Assembly: GCA_030430675.1 (NCBI GenBank) | Contig: JAUIKU010000013.1 | Coordinates: forward strand, 1 to 43,559 | DNA: 43,559 nucleotides | Source: Bacteroidia bacterium | GTDB lineage: Bacteria > Bacteroidota > Bacteroidia > Cytophagales > Cyclobacteriaceae | Reading direction: 5' to 3' | In this document: positions 34,742 through 43,512 of the stretch, in pieces | How positions within the stretch are numbered: the first letter of the stretch is position 1 | How the letters are laid out: each line of letters starts with the position of its first letter | The notes under the pieces: generated by a model | What the model was told of the DNA's origin: nothing | What the model saw: only the letters and a program-made list of their open reading frames with translations | Databases searched by the model: none | Position numbers and translations under genes: made by a program

Positions 34742-35620
34742 CTAATTAAAAAATGATATTGGAAATACTAAAAAACGACGGATAAGGCTGCTTTTATTCC
34801 TTGGGCTTCTAACATCTTTCGGGAGCACATTGTACTTCTTTTTGAAGCACTCAGAGAAGTAAGAAGGGGTATTAAAACCCGAATCATAAGCAACTTGAGC
34901 AATGTTTCGACGACCCTTCTTTATCATTTCATAAGCACGAACCAATCTGTAGTCCCTAATAAATGCACTAGCTGATAAACCTGTTAAACCCTTAAGTTTT
35001 CGGTGCAACTGAGACCTACTTATGCCAATCTCCCTAATAAAAGTATTGACACTGAATGAAGAGTCTGTCGCCGATACATCTAATATTTGAAATGCTCTTT
35101 GAAGAAATTTTTCATCTTCGGATAAAACTACGGCTGATTCCGTAAAGCCTATTTCCATTTTTTCTGTACGCTTTTGAAATAAGAAAACAGAAATCAATAC
35201 GATTATTATCGAAGCCGCCAATACCATCCAGGTTTGCAGTGAAATAGCATCTACTACATCAGCTTGCTTTATGCTCTTTTTCAAACAGCAGGTTTCTAGA
35301 TTTAGCTCAATCGCCTCATTTAAGAAATATCGCGAAGTTTCCAGATTGCCCTTTTTCCAGTGGATTATTCCCAATTCATTATAACAATCAATTATCTTTC
35401 TGCTGGCATTTTTTTGTTTAGCCAGTAATAGTGCCTTATTTGTGTAGAATAATGAGCTGTCCCAATTTGGGTGGGATTGGCGTGCACTGGATAGATAAAA
35501 CTCAATACGAGCTTCATCTTCAATTTCCAGCATTGACTCATCATAGCAGTCAATCCCGTAAATGGGGCCGGCTATCAACAGAATAAGGCTGCTAATTACA
35601 ATACGTTGAAACTGATCCAT
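34742..35620 (-). CDS. Membrane-tethered AraC-family regulator with TPR-like sensor
   Basis: 292 residues. A signal peptide (about 1-22), a short TPR-like helical part (about 35-112, with 'YNELGIIHWKKGNLETSRYF'), one transmembrane segment (about 129-150) and a C-terminal AraC HTH pair (about 190-280: 'SVNTFIREIGISRSQLHRKL', 'IAQVAYDSGFNTPSYFSECF'). The domain order puts a periplasmic sensor outside and the DNA-binding part inside. The sensor is short, with only one or two repeats. No kinase or receiver domain is present. The likely target is the lipoprotein gene directly downstream; inference from position. Confidence 0.82.
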   Translation of the reverse strand: MDQFQRIVISSLILLIAGPIYGIDCYDESMLEIEDEARIEFYLSSARQSHPNWDSSLFYTNKALLLAKQKNASRKIIDCYNELGIIHWKKGNLETSRYFLNEAIELNLETCCLKKSIKQADVVDAISLQTWMVLAASIIIVLISVFLFQKRTEKMEIGFTESAVVLSEDEKFLQRAFQILDVSATDSSFSVNTFIREIGISRSQLHRKLKGLTGLSASAFIRDYRLVRAYEMIKKGRRNIAQVAYDSGFNTPSYFSECFKKKYNVLPKDVRSPRNKSSLIRRFLVFPISFFN

Positions 35621-35784
35621 TTAGGGAAACATCTAAGTTTAGAAATTTCAGAAGGGTTATTCGTTCCTCTTGGATCGATTAATAATAACGATATTTTACA
35701 GTAAAGTTTTTATCAGAAATGTGCCAATTGATACCACATATTCTCCCTGTTTAAAACCGGACTGAATGAAAACCTTAGGTCAAA

Positions 35785-37038
35785 TCATTCCACTGTTATT
35801 TTAGGTAGTTCGTAAGGTGATCCCAAAGGATTATCTTTTTTAAAAATCGGTACAGCCCCTTCACTACTGGTGTCATACTTTCTCAAAAAATAACCCTTTG
35901 AGTCGATGAACTTTTTTTGGTGGGTTTTATCAATGGTTGTGGTCCCAACCAGATAGAACCCTGCTTCCTTGTTCTCGGCTGAAATTGTTACTTTCTCCAA
36001 GGGACGATTCTGTTTGGTTTGCCACAAATGGTTCCCATGGGGCAACATTTCTATCTCCTTAATCTTTAAATCAATCTTGTTCTTCCCAACAGTAGCAACC
36101 ATATAGTTGGTCCGGGTGTTATATCCGATCAGGCCACCATGTGCGATTTGTAAGATGTCGTCCCTCTCGGTACAGGTGATGGCATGTACTTCACCGCACA
36201 GGTACAGGTCGACCTGGTGTTTTTTCATGGTCTTCCAGAATTCCGAATCTCTACCTTCTTCAATCATTAGCCCGCTTGAGCTCCATTTCCGCACCGGGCC
36301 AAGAATTGGAGTATGCCCCAGTACAATTTTGAAGCGGGCATCTGCATGCTCAACCAGCACCTTATCCAGCCAGGCCAGTTGCTCACCGGTAACTCCTGCT
36401 TTTATCAGTCCCTGATCGCTGGTTCCCTCTTCAAAAACATCTGTTGAAATGAAAAGCACATTTTTGTGCCTCCACCAAAATGCCGTTCCCAGCATATTTT
36501 CCGGACCATTTTCTGGCATTTTAAGGTAGTCCCTAAATGCTCTTTTATAATGCTTCACCGCCTCCAGTTTCTTAACGCTTCGCCAGGGGTTGTCACCAAC
36601 CTCGTGATCTCCAATCGAGGTATAGTATTTCAGTCCGTGATCATTCATACGGTTTATCCAGGCATTATAATACCGGTTTGAATACTTTTGAATGGAGTCC
36701 TTGTCGTGCCAGTGCTCACCATCCCAGTGTCCCATTACCAGATCACCCGCTACCACCAGAAAATCCGGATGCTCATTTTTCACGGATTCCAGAATATACG
36801 ACAGGGCATCTTCCCATCCCTCCTGCGGATAGTCACAGTCAACATTTAAAAAATCCGGCATACTCACAAAAGTCCAAACATCATCATCCGATTCATCCCC
36901 TTTTAATTCACCGGTTTGACAATATATTGACACACCCTGGAACAGATAAAGAATAACACACCACCACACCACAGAAACCCGAAAACTAACCCTGGTGAAG
37001 ATGTCTACGGGATCTTGCTTTTGGCGGAAAGGAGTCAT
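35785..37038 (-). CDS. Exported calcineurin-like metallophosphoesterase
   Basis: 417 residues with a signal-anchor-like segment (about 20-40). Motifs: 'FVSMPDFLNVDCDYPQ' (D62), 'FLVVAGDLVMGHWDG', 'YTSIGDHEVGDN' (GDHE rather than GNHE), 'IVLGHTPI' and 'LYLCGEVHA', the metal-site series of the calcineurin-like superfamily with some variant residues. A C-terminal extension of about 100 residues is beta-rich. It starts 14 bases after the stop of the PhoX-like gene, so the two are co-transcribed and may release phosphate from different substrates. The substrate is not visible. Confidence 0.8.
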   Translation of the reverse strand: MTPFRQKQDPVDIFTRVSFRVSVVWWCVILYLFQGVSIYCQTGELKGDESDDDVWTFVSMPDFLNVDCDYPQEGWEDALSYILESVKNEHPDFLVVAGDLVMGHWDGEHWHDKDSIQKYSNRYYNAWINRMNDHGLKYYTSIGDHEVGDNPWRSVKKLEAVKHYKRAFRDYLKMPENGPENMLGTAFWWRHKNVLFISTDVFEEGTSDQGLIKAGVTGEQLAWLDKVLVEHADARFKIVLGHTPILGPVRKWSSSGLMIEEGRDSEFWKTMKKHQVDLYLCGEVHAITCTERDDILQIAHGGLIGYNTRTNYMVATVGKNKIDLKIKEIEMLPHGNHLWQTKQNRPLEKVTISAENKEAGFYLVGTTTIDKTHQKKFIDSKGYFLRKYDTSSEGAVPIFKKDNPLGSPYELPKITVE

Positions 37039-37052
37039 TGAAATAGGGCTGT

Positions 37053-38393
37053 CTATTCTGATTTTACTCGGTCCCAGGGGCCGGTGATGGCCACCGTTTC
37101 ACCATTGTTCTGGACATTCACAAAGAGTGTTTTGCCGGAAGGGGAAAAGACCGCACCGGTCAATTCAGATTCTGAACTGCGATTTATTCCGAATAGCCTG
37201 ATATTTCCTTCTTTATCAATTAGATGTAACCGGTTGACTTCACTATTGTCTTCACAAACCAATGCTTCACCCCAGGGTGTTATGGTGAGGTTATCACACA
37301 TATGAAGCACAGTTTTGTCCGGTGACTCGGCAAACAACTCCAGTTGTTCTTTCTCAATATGGTATTTGAAGACTTGCCCAAATTTATTGGGTCCCCCATT
37401 GGTACAGGCAAAGTATACCGACCCTTCACTATACCACATGCCTTCACCCCGGGCAAAGATCGCTGCTCCTGACCGGGCGCCCCGATACCGAAGATCGTCC
37501 TCCGGAGCCAGCACATCATCGAGGTCCTCCCACTTAACAGACAGCTTTTCTCCAATATTTACCTTCCTGTGCTCCCAGTTCCTGGTATCCATCCCCGGGG
37601 TATCCGCAATTGCCAATGCCTGTAACTTCCCACCTTGCTGAAGATCTTCCGGGTTTAAAGGAACAAAACGGTAGATCAGTCCATCCGGGCGATCTTCGGT
37701 TTGATAAATAATATGGGTTTTGGGATCGACTGCAATTGCCTCGTGATTGAAGCGGCCCATGGCCTTGATCGGTGTGGGAGCAACAGGACCGGCAGTAGCG
37801 ACCGGAACATCAAATACATACCCGTGATCTTTTTCTATCAACGCTCCATCGGTCTTGGATACATCCTCCTCGCAGGTAATCCATGAATTCCAAGGTGTAA
37901 TACCGCCAGCACAATTCCGGTAGGTTCCAGCCAAACTCAAATACTCACGAACGAGCGCTTGCTTTTCTTCATCATAAATTAACGTGGTGGTGCCCCCAAG
38001 GCCGGGGTTTTTTCCATATCCCGCATCGTATAGCAGCGAGGGATCAATCGACTGGAATAATGCATTGTCGGGCCCGAAAGGGCTGTTAATCAAAGGGGCA
38101 GGACTGTTTTCGTGATTCCTGATAATAATACATTCATTGTCATCGCCCTTAAAGGCGCCCATGCCGTCCGGTCTTCCGGGGACCAGAAAACCGTCCGACA
38201 TTTTATTCCCCGATTTGGATATCACCTTATACCGGAACCCTTCCGGAAGGTCCAGATAGCCCTGCTGGTCTTCAACCAAAGTTAACTTCGATAGGTTCCC
38301 GGCATTTTTTTTCCGGTTCATTGAACATCTTGACAGTGCTAAAAAACCCAAAGAGGCCACTCCGGTATTGGTTAAAAACGTTCTTCTTTTCAT
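37053..38393 (-). CDS. PhoX-like (DUF839) exported phosphatase
   Basis: 446 residues. The N-terminus 'MKRRTFLTNTGVASLGF' is a twin-Arg signal, as in PhoX phosphatases that are exported folded with metal cofactors. DUF839 landmarks: 'IIIRNHENSPAP', 'GGTTTLIYDEEKQALV', 'NCAGGITPWNSWITCEEDV', 'GRFNHEAIAVDP', and late 'DNLTITPWGEALVCEDN'. These are Ca/Fe-binding beta-propeller repeats of the PhoX family. Shorter than the long PhoX forms. It sits between gntP (81-base gap) and the metallophosphoesterase (14-base gap). Family is firm, phosphatase activity likely. Confidence 0.87.
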   Translation of the reverse strand: MKRRTFLTNTGVASLGFLALSRCSMNRKKNAGNLSKLTLVEDQQGYLDLPEGFRYKVISKSGNKMSDGFLVPGRPDGMGAFKGDDNECIIIRNHENSPAPLINSPFGPDNALFQSIDPSLLYDAGYGKNPGLGGTTTLIYDEEKQALVREYLSLAGTYRNCAGGITPWNSWITCEEDVSKTDGALIEKDHGYVFDVPVATAGPVAPTPIKAMGRFNHEAIAVDPKTHIIYQTEDRPDGLIYRFVPLNPEDLQQGGKLQALAIADTPGMDTRNWEHRKVNIGEKLSVKWEDLDDVLAPEDDLRYRGARSGAAIFARGEGMWYSEGSVYFACTNGGPNKFGQVFKYHIEKEQLELFAESPDKTVLHMCDNLTITPWGEALVCEDNSEVNRLHLIDKEGNIRLFGINRSSESELTGAVFSPSGKTLFVNVQNNGETVAITGPWDRVKSE

Positions 38394-38474
38394 GTAATTA
38401 GTAACTAACTATTTTTTGCATATAAGGAAAACTGTTGCATGAAAACCCCGTGATCTTTTCGATTTCTGACCATA

Positions 38475-39773
38475 CTAAATTAACAGATCGAGCAACAAGA
38501 TACCAATCAAACCCACCACCGAGATGGTAGTTTCCATTAGGGTCCACGAAAGCAGAGTTTCCTTAATACTTACGTTAAAATACTCTTTAAAAAGCCAAAA
38601 TGCACCATCGTTCACGTGTGACAAAATCAGGCTTCCTGCTCCAGTGGCCAGCACCAGCAATTCCGGGGAAACTTCTGTGGTTCCAAGCATCGGTGTAAGA
38701 ATACTGGCTGCGGTAAGGGCAGCTACGGTTGCCGAACCTACGCTTACCCGAATTATCCCGGCAATAATCCAGGCAAGGATTAGTGGAGACATTCCAAGTC
38801 CAGCCAGGGCGTTACCAATGCTATCGCTGATTTGAGTTTCGATCATCACCTGTTTTAAAGATCCGGCTCCGGCAATAATCAACAATATCACTGCAATTTC
38901 AGAGACTGCCCCTGCCAGAACTTTCATAGTGTCACCCATCGATCGACCTGTCCGAAGACCCAGGAAGTAGATAGCAGCCAGTACTGAAACCAGCATGGCA
39001 AAAGCCGGGCTGCCCAGAGATTTGATTATTGGATGATCTACGTATAAAGCCAATACTGAGGCACCTCCAATCAATATCACCGGTAACAGTGCAATAACCA
39101 GCGAAACGGTAAGAGAGGGGATTTTATATCGGTCATCCGTCTCAACATCATATTCCTTCAGTATGGTGGGAACAATCCTTTTCATGGTCTTTGCCAGTGC
39201 AAATTTGGCGGCGAAGATTGCCGGTATCCCCACTATGATGCCATAAATAAGCGTGAGCCCGATATCCGCCCCGTATGTTTCAGCGATGGCTGTGGGGGCG
39301 GGATGAGGGGGCAAAAACCCATGGGTAACCGATAGCGAGGCCAGCATTGGCAATCCAATGTACAGCAGTGGCAGCTTTGTCTTAGATGCTATGGCAATAA
39401 CCAGTGGTACCAGGATTACAAATCCAACCAGGTAAAACATGGGAATACCTACGATGAACCCGGTAGTCATAAGGGCCAGTTGGATATTAGTTTTTCCAAA
39501 TTTTTTTACCAGCTGATTGGTGATTTCATTGGCAGCGCCACTCACGGCCACCAATTTGCCCAGCATGGCCCCAAAGCCCAGTATTATCACCAGAGAACCA
39601 AGAGTATCTCCAATTCCAATCTGGATTGCTGTCATGGTTTCAGCAATGGAAAGCCCTTCAAAAACGCCCACAAAAAGGCAAACCAGCATGAATGAAATAA
39701 ATGTATCCAGCTTAAAAAATGTAACCAGTAAAAGTAACAGGGCAATGCCCAGGATAATAGCTATGAAATCCAC
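38475..39773 (-). CDS. GntP-family gluconate/sugar-acid proton symporter
   Basis: 432 residues with about twelve hydrophobic segments. 'LGFGAMLGKLVAVSGAANEI', 'FIVGIPMFYLVGFVILVPLV', 'THGFLPPHPAPTAIAETYGAD' and 'SHVNDGAFWLFKEYFNVSIK' are GntP landmarks. The start is GTG at 39773; no ATG lies near, and the following 20 residues form the first helix. It imports gluconate or a related hydroxy acid. It heads a leftward group with PhoX and a metallophosphoesterase, which suggests uptake of a product released from a phosphorylated sugar acid; that is inference. A palindrome and two direct repeats lie directly upstream. Confidence 0.9.
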   Translation of the reverse strand: MDFIAIILGIALLLLLVTFFKLDTFISFMLVCLFVGVFEGLSIAETMTAIQIGIGDTLGSLVIILGFGAMLGKLVAVSGAANEITNQLVKKFGKTNIQLALMTTGFIVGIPMFYLVGFVILVPLVIAIASKTKLPLLYIGLPMLASLSVTHGFLPPHPAPTAIAETYGADIGLTLIYGIIVGIPAIFAAKFALAKTMKRIVPTILKEYDVETDDRYKIPSLTVSLVIALLPVILIGGASVLALYVDHPIIKSLGSPAFAMLVSVLAAIYFLGLRTGRSMGDTMKVLAGAVSEIAVILLIIAGAGSLKQVMIETQISDSIGNALAGLGMSPLILAWIIAGIIRVSVGSATVAALTAASILTPMLGTTEVSPELLVLATGAGSLILSHVNDGAFWLFKEYFNVSIKETLLSWTLMETTISVVGLIGILLLDLLI

Positions 39774-39791
39774 CTGTGAAAATTTAAATGA

Positions 39792-39844
39792 ACCTTGACC
39801 TCGTCAAGGTCCCAAAATGGAAATAAAGTAACACAAATGGAAAT
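39792..39844. promoter_or_regulatory. Palindrome and paired direct repeats upstream of gntP
   Basis: ACCTTGAC-CTC-GTCAAGGT (39792-39810) is an exact 8-bp inverted repeat. AAATGGAAAT occurs at 39815-39824 and again at 39835-39844, exactly 20 bases apart, about two helix turns. They end 18 to 71 bases before the gntP start. This looks like an operator region. The rest of the 336-base divergent gap (39774-40109) is AT-rich and holds no supported gene. Confidence 0.45.
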
Positions 39845-40040
39845 TGAAGCAACAGGTATATCTTCATCTAGAGTATGCTACACCCCAAATACCTGTATTA
39901 ATTGCACGAAATATTGTTGAGCAAACATCCCTTCTGTTCAACTTCTGCCAGGTTGTAAAACATAAATGGAAAAAAACAGTTTTACCAATACTGCTGTGAT
40001 ATATTTTAGTAAAGCTATATAAATTTAATAGTTTTACTAT

Positions 40041-40048
40041 TATATTTG
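40041..40048 (+). promoter_or_regulatory. Candidate -7 box for the SulP gene
   Basis: TATATTTG matches the Bacteroidota -7 consensus TAnnTTTG and lies 61 bases before the SulP start in a very AT-rich stretch. No clear TTG at the -33 position is seen, so confidence is low. Confidence 0.35.
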
Positions 40049-40109
40049 CATGTTTACTATATATATACAGTAGCTTAACTTCTTTCATGCAGACAATTAA
40101 ATGTGACTA

Positions 40110-41705
40110 ATGAATAATTCTAATATTTTCCAGAATCTAAAGGCTGATATTCCTGCCAGCGTTGTGGTATTCTTTGTGGCCATCCCACTTTGCCTGGGTA
40201 TCGCACTGGCTAGTGGCGCTCCCCTGTTCTCAGGTCTCATAGCCGGCATCATCGGTGGTATCGTAGTAGGCACCATAAGTGGATCACAGGTTGGAGTAAG
40301 CGGCCCTGCTGCCGGTTTGGCAGCTATTGTGCTTACTGCCATAGGTACTTTGGGCGGATTTGAAAACTTTCTGCTGGCGGTCGTGCTTGGAGGGATCATA
40401 CAACTCATATTTGGGGTCCTCAAAGCCGGTATTATTGGGTATTACTTTCCGTCTTCGGTGATCAAAGGGATGCTTACCGGAATCGGGATCATTATTATCC
40501 TGAAGCAAATTCCGCATTTTTTCGGATATGATGCGGACCCGGAAGGTGATTTTGCCTTTTTTCAGATCGATGGAGAGAATACCTTTTCAGAAATTTTCAG
40601 AGCCTTCGAAGCCATTAGCTCCGGCGCTACCCTGATCGCCGTGATTGGGCTGGGCATACTCATTTTTTGGAATAATGTGCTGTCCAAGCAAGGTAAACTC
40701 TTCCAGCTTATCCAGGGGCCCCTGGTAGCGGTAGCAGTTGGTGTAATTTATGTGTTTTTCACTTCAGAAAATGAGACCTGGGGAATTGCCATAGAGCACT
40801 TGGTCAGCGTACCGGTACCTGAAGATGCTACTTCATTTTTAGCCCAGTTTAGCTTTCCGAATTTTAGTGCTATCTCCGACCCTCAAATCTGGATAACGGG
40901 TTTTACCATAGCGCTGGTTGCCAGCCTGGAAACCCTGTTATGCGTAGAAGCAACTGATAAACTGGATCCAAGAAAACGAGTTACCCCAACCAACAGAGAG
41001 CTATTGGCCCAGGGAACCGGCAACATTATATCAGGACTTATCGGGGGGTTGCCAATTACCCAGGTAATTGTTAGAAGTTCTGCCAACATTCAATCCGGGA
41101 ATAAGACCAAAATGTCGGCCATTATTCACGGATTTTTATTGCTTGTTTCGGTGATCCTGATCCCAAAGCTATTGAATAAGATTCCGCTATCAGTTCTGGC
41201 TGCCATACTGCTGATCGTGGGTTACAAGCTGGCTAAGCCTTCCCTGTTCAAATCTCTTTATCAACAGGGATGGAAACAATTTATCCCCTTTATCGTGACC
41301 GTGCTGGGAATTATTTTCACGGATTTATTGATTGGGATCGGTATGGGTCTGGCCGTGGGGATAGTGGTTATCCTAATTAAGAGTTTCCAGAATTCCCATT
41401 TCTTACACATCGAGGACAAAAGCAATGGTAAGCATCGGATTAAAATGACCCTGGCTGAAGAAGTGACTTTCTTCAACAAGGGAGCCATTTTAAACGAATT
41501 GGACAGCCTGCCCAGGGATACTTTCCTGGAACTGGATGTTAGGAACACCAGGTATCTGGATAATGATATCATTGAGATACTGGAAGACTTTTCCGAAAAG
41601 GCTAAAAACAGAAATATTGACATTCAACTGACTTCTGAAAGGGGTTCAGTTACTAACCCTGACAGCTTTATAGAATTTTTCAACTTACATCCTAAAAGCG
41701 CCTAA
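40110..41705 (+). CDS. SulP-family anion transporter with STAS domain
   Basis: 531 residues. About ten to twelve membrane segments start with 'DIPASVVVFFVAIPLCLGIA'; 'SGAPLFSGLIAGIIGG' and 'GSQVGVSGPAAGLAAIVL' are SulP signatures. The C-terminal STAS domain occupies about 430-525 ('LELDVRNTRYLDNDIIEIL'). It carries sulfate, bicarbonate or a similar anion across the inner membrane. A universal stress protein follows after 11 bases, a frequent pairing, which suggests a link to inorganic carbon or stress response. Divergent from gntP. The substrate is not decided by sequence. Confidence 0.92.
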   Translation: MNNSNIFQNLKADIPASVVVFFVAIPLCLGIALASGAPLFSGLIAGIIGGIVVGTISGSQVGVSGPAAGLAAIVLTAIGTLGGFENFLLAVVLGGIIQLIFGVLKAGIIGYYFPSSVIKGMLTGIGIIIILKQIPHFFGYDADPEGDFAFFQIDGENTFSEIFRAFEAISSGATLIAVIGLGILIFWNNVLSKQGKLFQLIQGPLVAVAVGVIYVFFTSENETWGIAIEHLVSVPVPEDATSFLAQFSFPNFSAISDPQIWITGFTIALVASLETLLCVEATDKLDPRKRVTPTNRELLAQGTGNIISGLIGGLPITQVIVRSSANIQSGNKTKMSAIIHGFLLLVSVILIPKLLNKIPLSVLAAILLIVGYKLAKPSLFKSLYQQGWKQFIPFIVTVLGIIFTDLLIGIGMGLAVGIVVILIKSFQNSHFLHIEDKSNGKHRIKMTLAEEVTFFNKGAILNELDSLPRDTFLELDVRNTRYLDNDIIEILEDFSEKAKNRNIDIQLTSERGSVTNPDSFIEFFNLHPKSA

Positions 41706-41716
41706 AAACTCATATT

Positions 41717-42562
41717 ATGAAAAAGAACGATCCGAAATCCAATTACCGCATCTTAGTAGTAAAAAACCAAAATAAGTACTTCCAATCCGCATTGCAAAAC
41801 GCTGTAAACCTGGCAAAAAAGATTGGAGGATCTATTGATCTGTTATATGTCAAGTCACCCTCGCTGGTGATTAACCAGGACAATCAGCTGGTTGCCTGGC
41901 GCGAGTTGAATGAGGAAAGTGGTACTGCCAAAAGAACCATGAAAGAAGTGGTAGAACTCATTGCCGCAACAGAGCAAATCCCCATCACCTATAATTTTAC
42001 CTTTGGGAACCTGATTAATGAAGTCCAGCAACACATCAATACATCCCAACCGGATATCGTGGTATTGGGGAAAAGCAAACCCAGCATGACGGACTTGTTG
42101 AAAAGGGATCTCACTGCATACCTGTTGAAAAATTTCAAAGGAGCAATTCTCATATCCAGGGATGAACATGTATTTGGTTCCCATGATGACATTGCTATAG
42201 GGTGGTTGGATGACTCTCTTAATGAAGGGAGAAGCAAGCTGTCTGATGACCTGAAAAGGTATACCGGAAAACCGATTACATTCTTGAAAATTAACGGTTC
42301 TGATGATTCGCAATTAAAACAAGTTGGTACAGCCGGCTTGAAGGATGATGTCATAACCGCTGACATGACCACCTTTGAATTTGATCATGGCACAAATATC
42401 AGCAATAGTGTTACCAAATATATTGAAAGGAGTGGGGTCAGCCTCTTATGCGTCCGGAAGAGCAAAATACTTAACCTGAATAAAAAAATAAGCACTGTTA
42501 CCAGACAAGTTCAGAAGACTGTTCAAAGAACCAACACACCGGTGCTGGTGCTGGAAGGCTAA
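41717..42562 (+). CDS. Universal stress protein, two-domain
   Basis: 281 residues, cytoplasmic. Two Usp-like halves: the first opens 'YRILVVKNQNKYFQSALQNA' and closes 'DIVVLGKSKPSMTDLLKRDL' plus 'GAILISRDE'; the second runs from 'DIAIGWLDDSLNEGRSKL' to 'GVSLLCVRKSKIL' and 'NTPVLVLEG'. The ATP-binding G-2x-G-9x-G pattern is not clean, so it may be a non-ATP form. It follows the SulP gene after 11 bases and is presumably co-transcribed. A weak hairpin (CTATTG-TATG-CAATAG, 42585-42600) lies behind it. Confidence 0.83.
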   Translation: MKKNDPKSNYRILVVKNQNKYFQSALQNAVNLAKKIGGSIDLLYVKSPSLVINQDNQLVAWRELNEESGTAKRTMKEVVELIAATEQIPITYNFTFGNLINEVQQHINTSQPDIVVLGKSKPSMTDLLKRDLTAYLLKNFKGAILISRDEHVFGSHDDIAIGWLDDSLNEGRSKLSDDLKRYTGKPITFLKINGSDDSQLKQVGTAGLKDDVITADMTTFEFDHGTNISNSVTKYIERSGVSLLCVRKSKILNLNKKISTVTRQVQKTVQRTNTPVLVLEG

Positions 42563-42584
42563 GAATCATGATGCAATTCCATGA

Positions 42585-42600
42585 CTATTGTATGCAATAG
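42585..42600 (+). terminator. Weak hairpin behind the universal stress gene
   Basis: A six-base stem CTATTG/CAATAG with a 4-base loop, 22 bases after the stop; no T run. Confidence 0.25.
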
Positions 42601-42695
42601 CAATACTAGTCTTCATAATTTTTATATTGTAATGAGAGTTGGTATACTTGTGTGCATTAAATATTCCCTTTTTAATAGCGGAGTAATTTTGACAT

Positions 42696-43373
42696 ATGGC
42701 AATAGGTATCAAAATATCATTGAATGAAGCGCTTTACCAAAGAGATCCTCAAGCCACCGAACTGGGCCAGAAAATTATTAAACACAGTATACTGTTAATT
42801 GACGATATAGGTTTTGAAGCTTTTAATTTCAAAAAGTTAGCAGTATCAATGGGATCTACCGAAGCTTCGGTTTATCGCTACTTTGAGAATAAACACCTGT
42901 TGTTATTGTATTTGGTATCGTGGTACTGGGAATGGGTCAGTTATTCAATAGATATTAACACCCGCAATATTGAAGATCCCCTGCAACGTCTGAAAATAAT
43001 TATAAGAACTATTGTAGAGGCTTCAGAAGAAAACCCTTCAATCGAATATGTGAATGAAAGCGTTCTTCATCGAATTATTATCGCAGAAGGAACAAAAGCC
43101 TACCGTATCAAGGAAGTAGATCAAGAAAACAAGGAAGGACTTTTTTTGAATTACAAAAGGCTATCAGAGAAAGTAGCTGAGGTTATAATTGAAGTGAACC
43201 CGGATTTTCCCTATCCACATGCCTTGGCCAGTAATCTTTTTGAAATGGCCAATGACCATATTTATTTTGCTCAGCATTTGCCCCGGCTAACGGATGTACA
43301 TGTAGTAGAGAATAATTTCGACGAGGTGGTGCAGTTGTTGGAGTATTTTGCACTTACCCTGCTTTTAAAATAG
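42696..43373 (+). CDS. TetR/AcrR-family regulator
   Basis: 225 residues. The N-terminal TetR HTH is visible around 30-70 ('FNFKKLAVSMGSTEASVYRY', then FENKHLLLLYLVSWYW), followed by a long helical ligand domain. A TAATTTTG box at 42684-42691 lies only 4 bases before the ATG, so the message may have almost no leader, or a further upstream promoter is used. Nothing in the direct neighbourhood shows its target; divergent control of upstream genes is not supported because all lie on the same strand. The 3' end overlaps a cyclase stump on the other strand. Confidence 0.88.
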   Translation: MAIGIKISLNEALYQRDPQATELGQKIIKHSILLIDDIGFEAFNFKKLAVSMGSTEASVYRYFENKHLLLLYLVSWYWEWVSYSIDINTRNIEDPLQRLKIIIRTIVEASEENPSIEYVNESVLHRIIIAEGTKAYRIKEVDQENKEGLFLNYKRLSEKVAEVIIEVNPDFPYPHALASNLFEMANDHIYFAQHLPRLTDVHVVENNFDEVVQLLEYFALTLLLK

Positions 43374-43440
43374 CTACCACTTGACTGGATCCCACGATGT
43401 CGGCGAACATGATGGCCGCAAGTTTCCTGATAGATTGCAT
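43354..43440 (-). pseudogene. N-terminal stump of a class III cyclase
   Basis: An ORF of 28 codons from ATG at 43440 to TAA at 43354. Its first 17 residues, MQSIRKLAAIMFADIVGSS shortened to 'RKLAAIMFADIVGSS', are the typical first strand of the adenylate/guanylate cyclase domain, with the metal-binding Asp. After that the frame enters the antisense of the TetR 3' end and stops. It looks like the start of a cyclase gene whose body was deleted when the present junction formed. Confidence 0.6.
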
Positions 43441-43512
43441 ATCAGCGGGTTAGCGCTAGATTCCTCAAATTAGTGAAAATAATCCTTCATTTCAGCCCTG
43501 CTTCTGGTAAAA

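Noticed and set aside
39864-40088. 74-codon minus-strand ORF in the gntP/SulP gap
   Set aside because: Very AT-rich, low-complexity translation in a divergent promoter region; no family pattern.
41855-42372. Minus-strand ORFs over the universal stress gene
   Set aside because: Antisense shadows without family resemblance.
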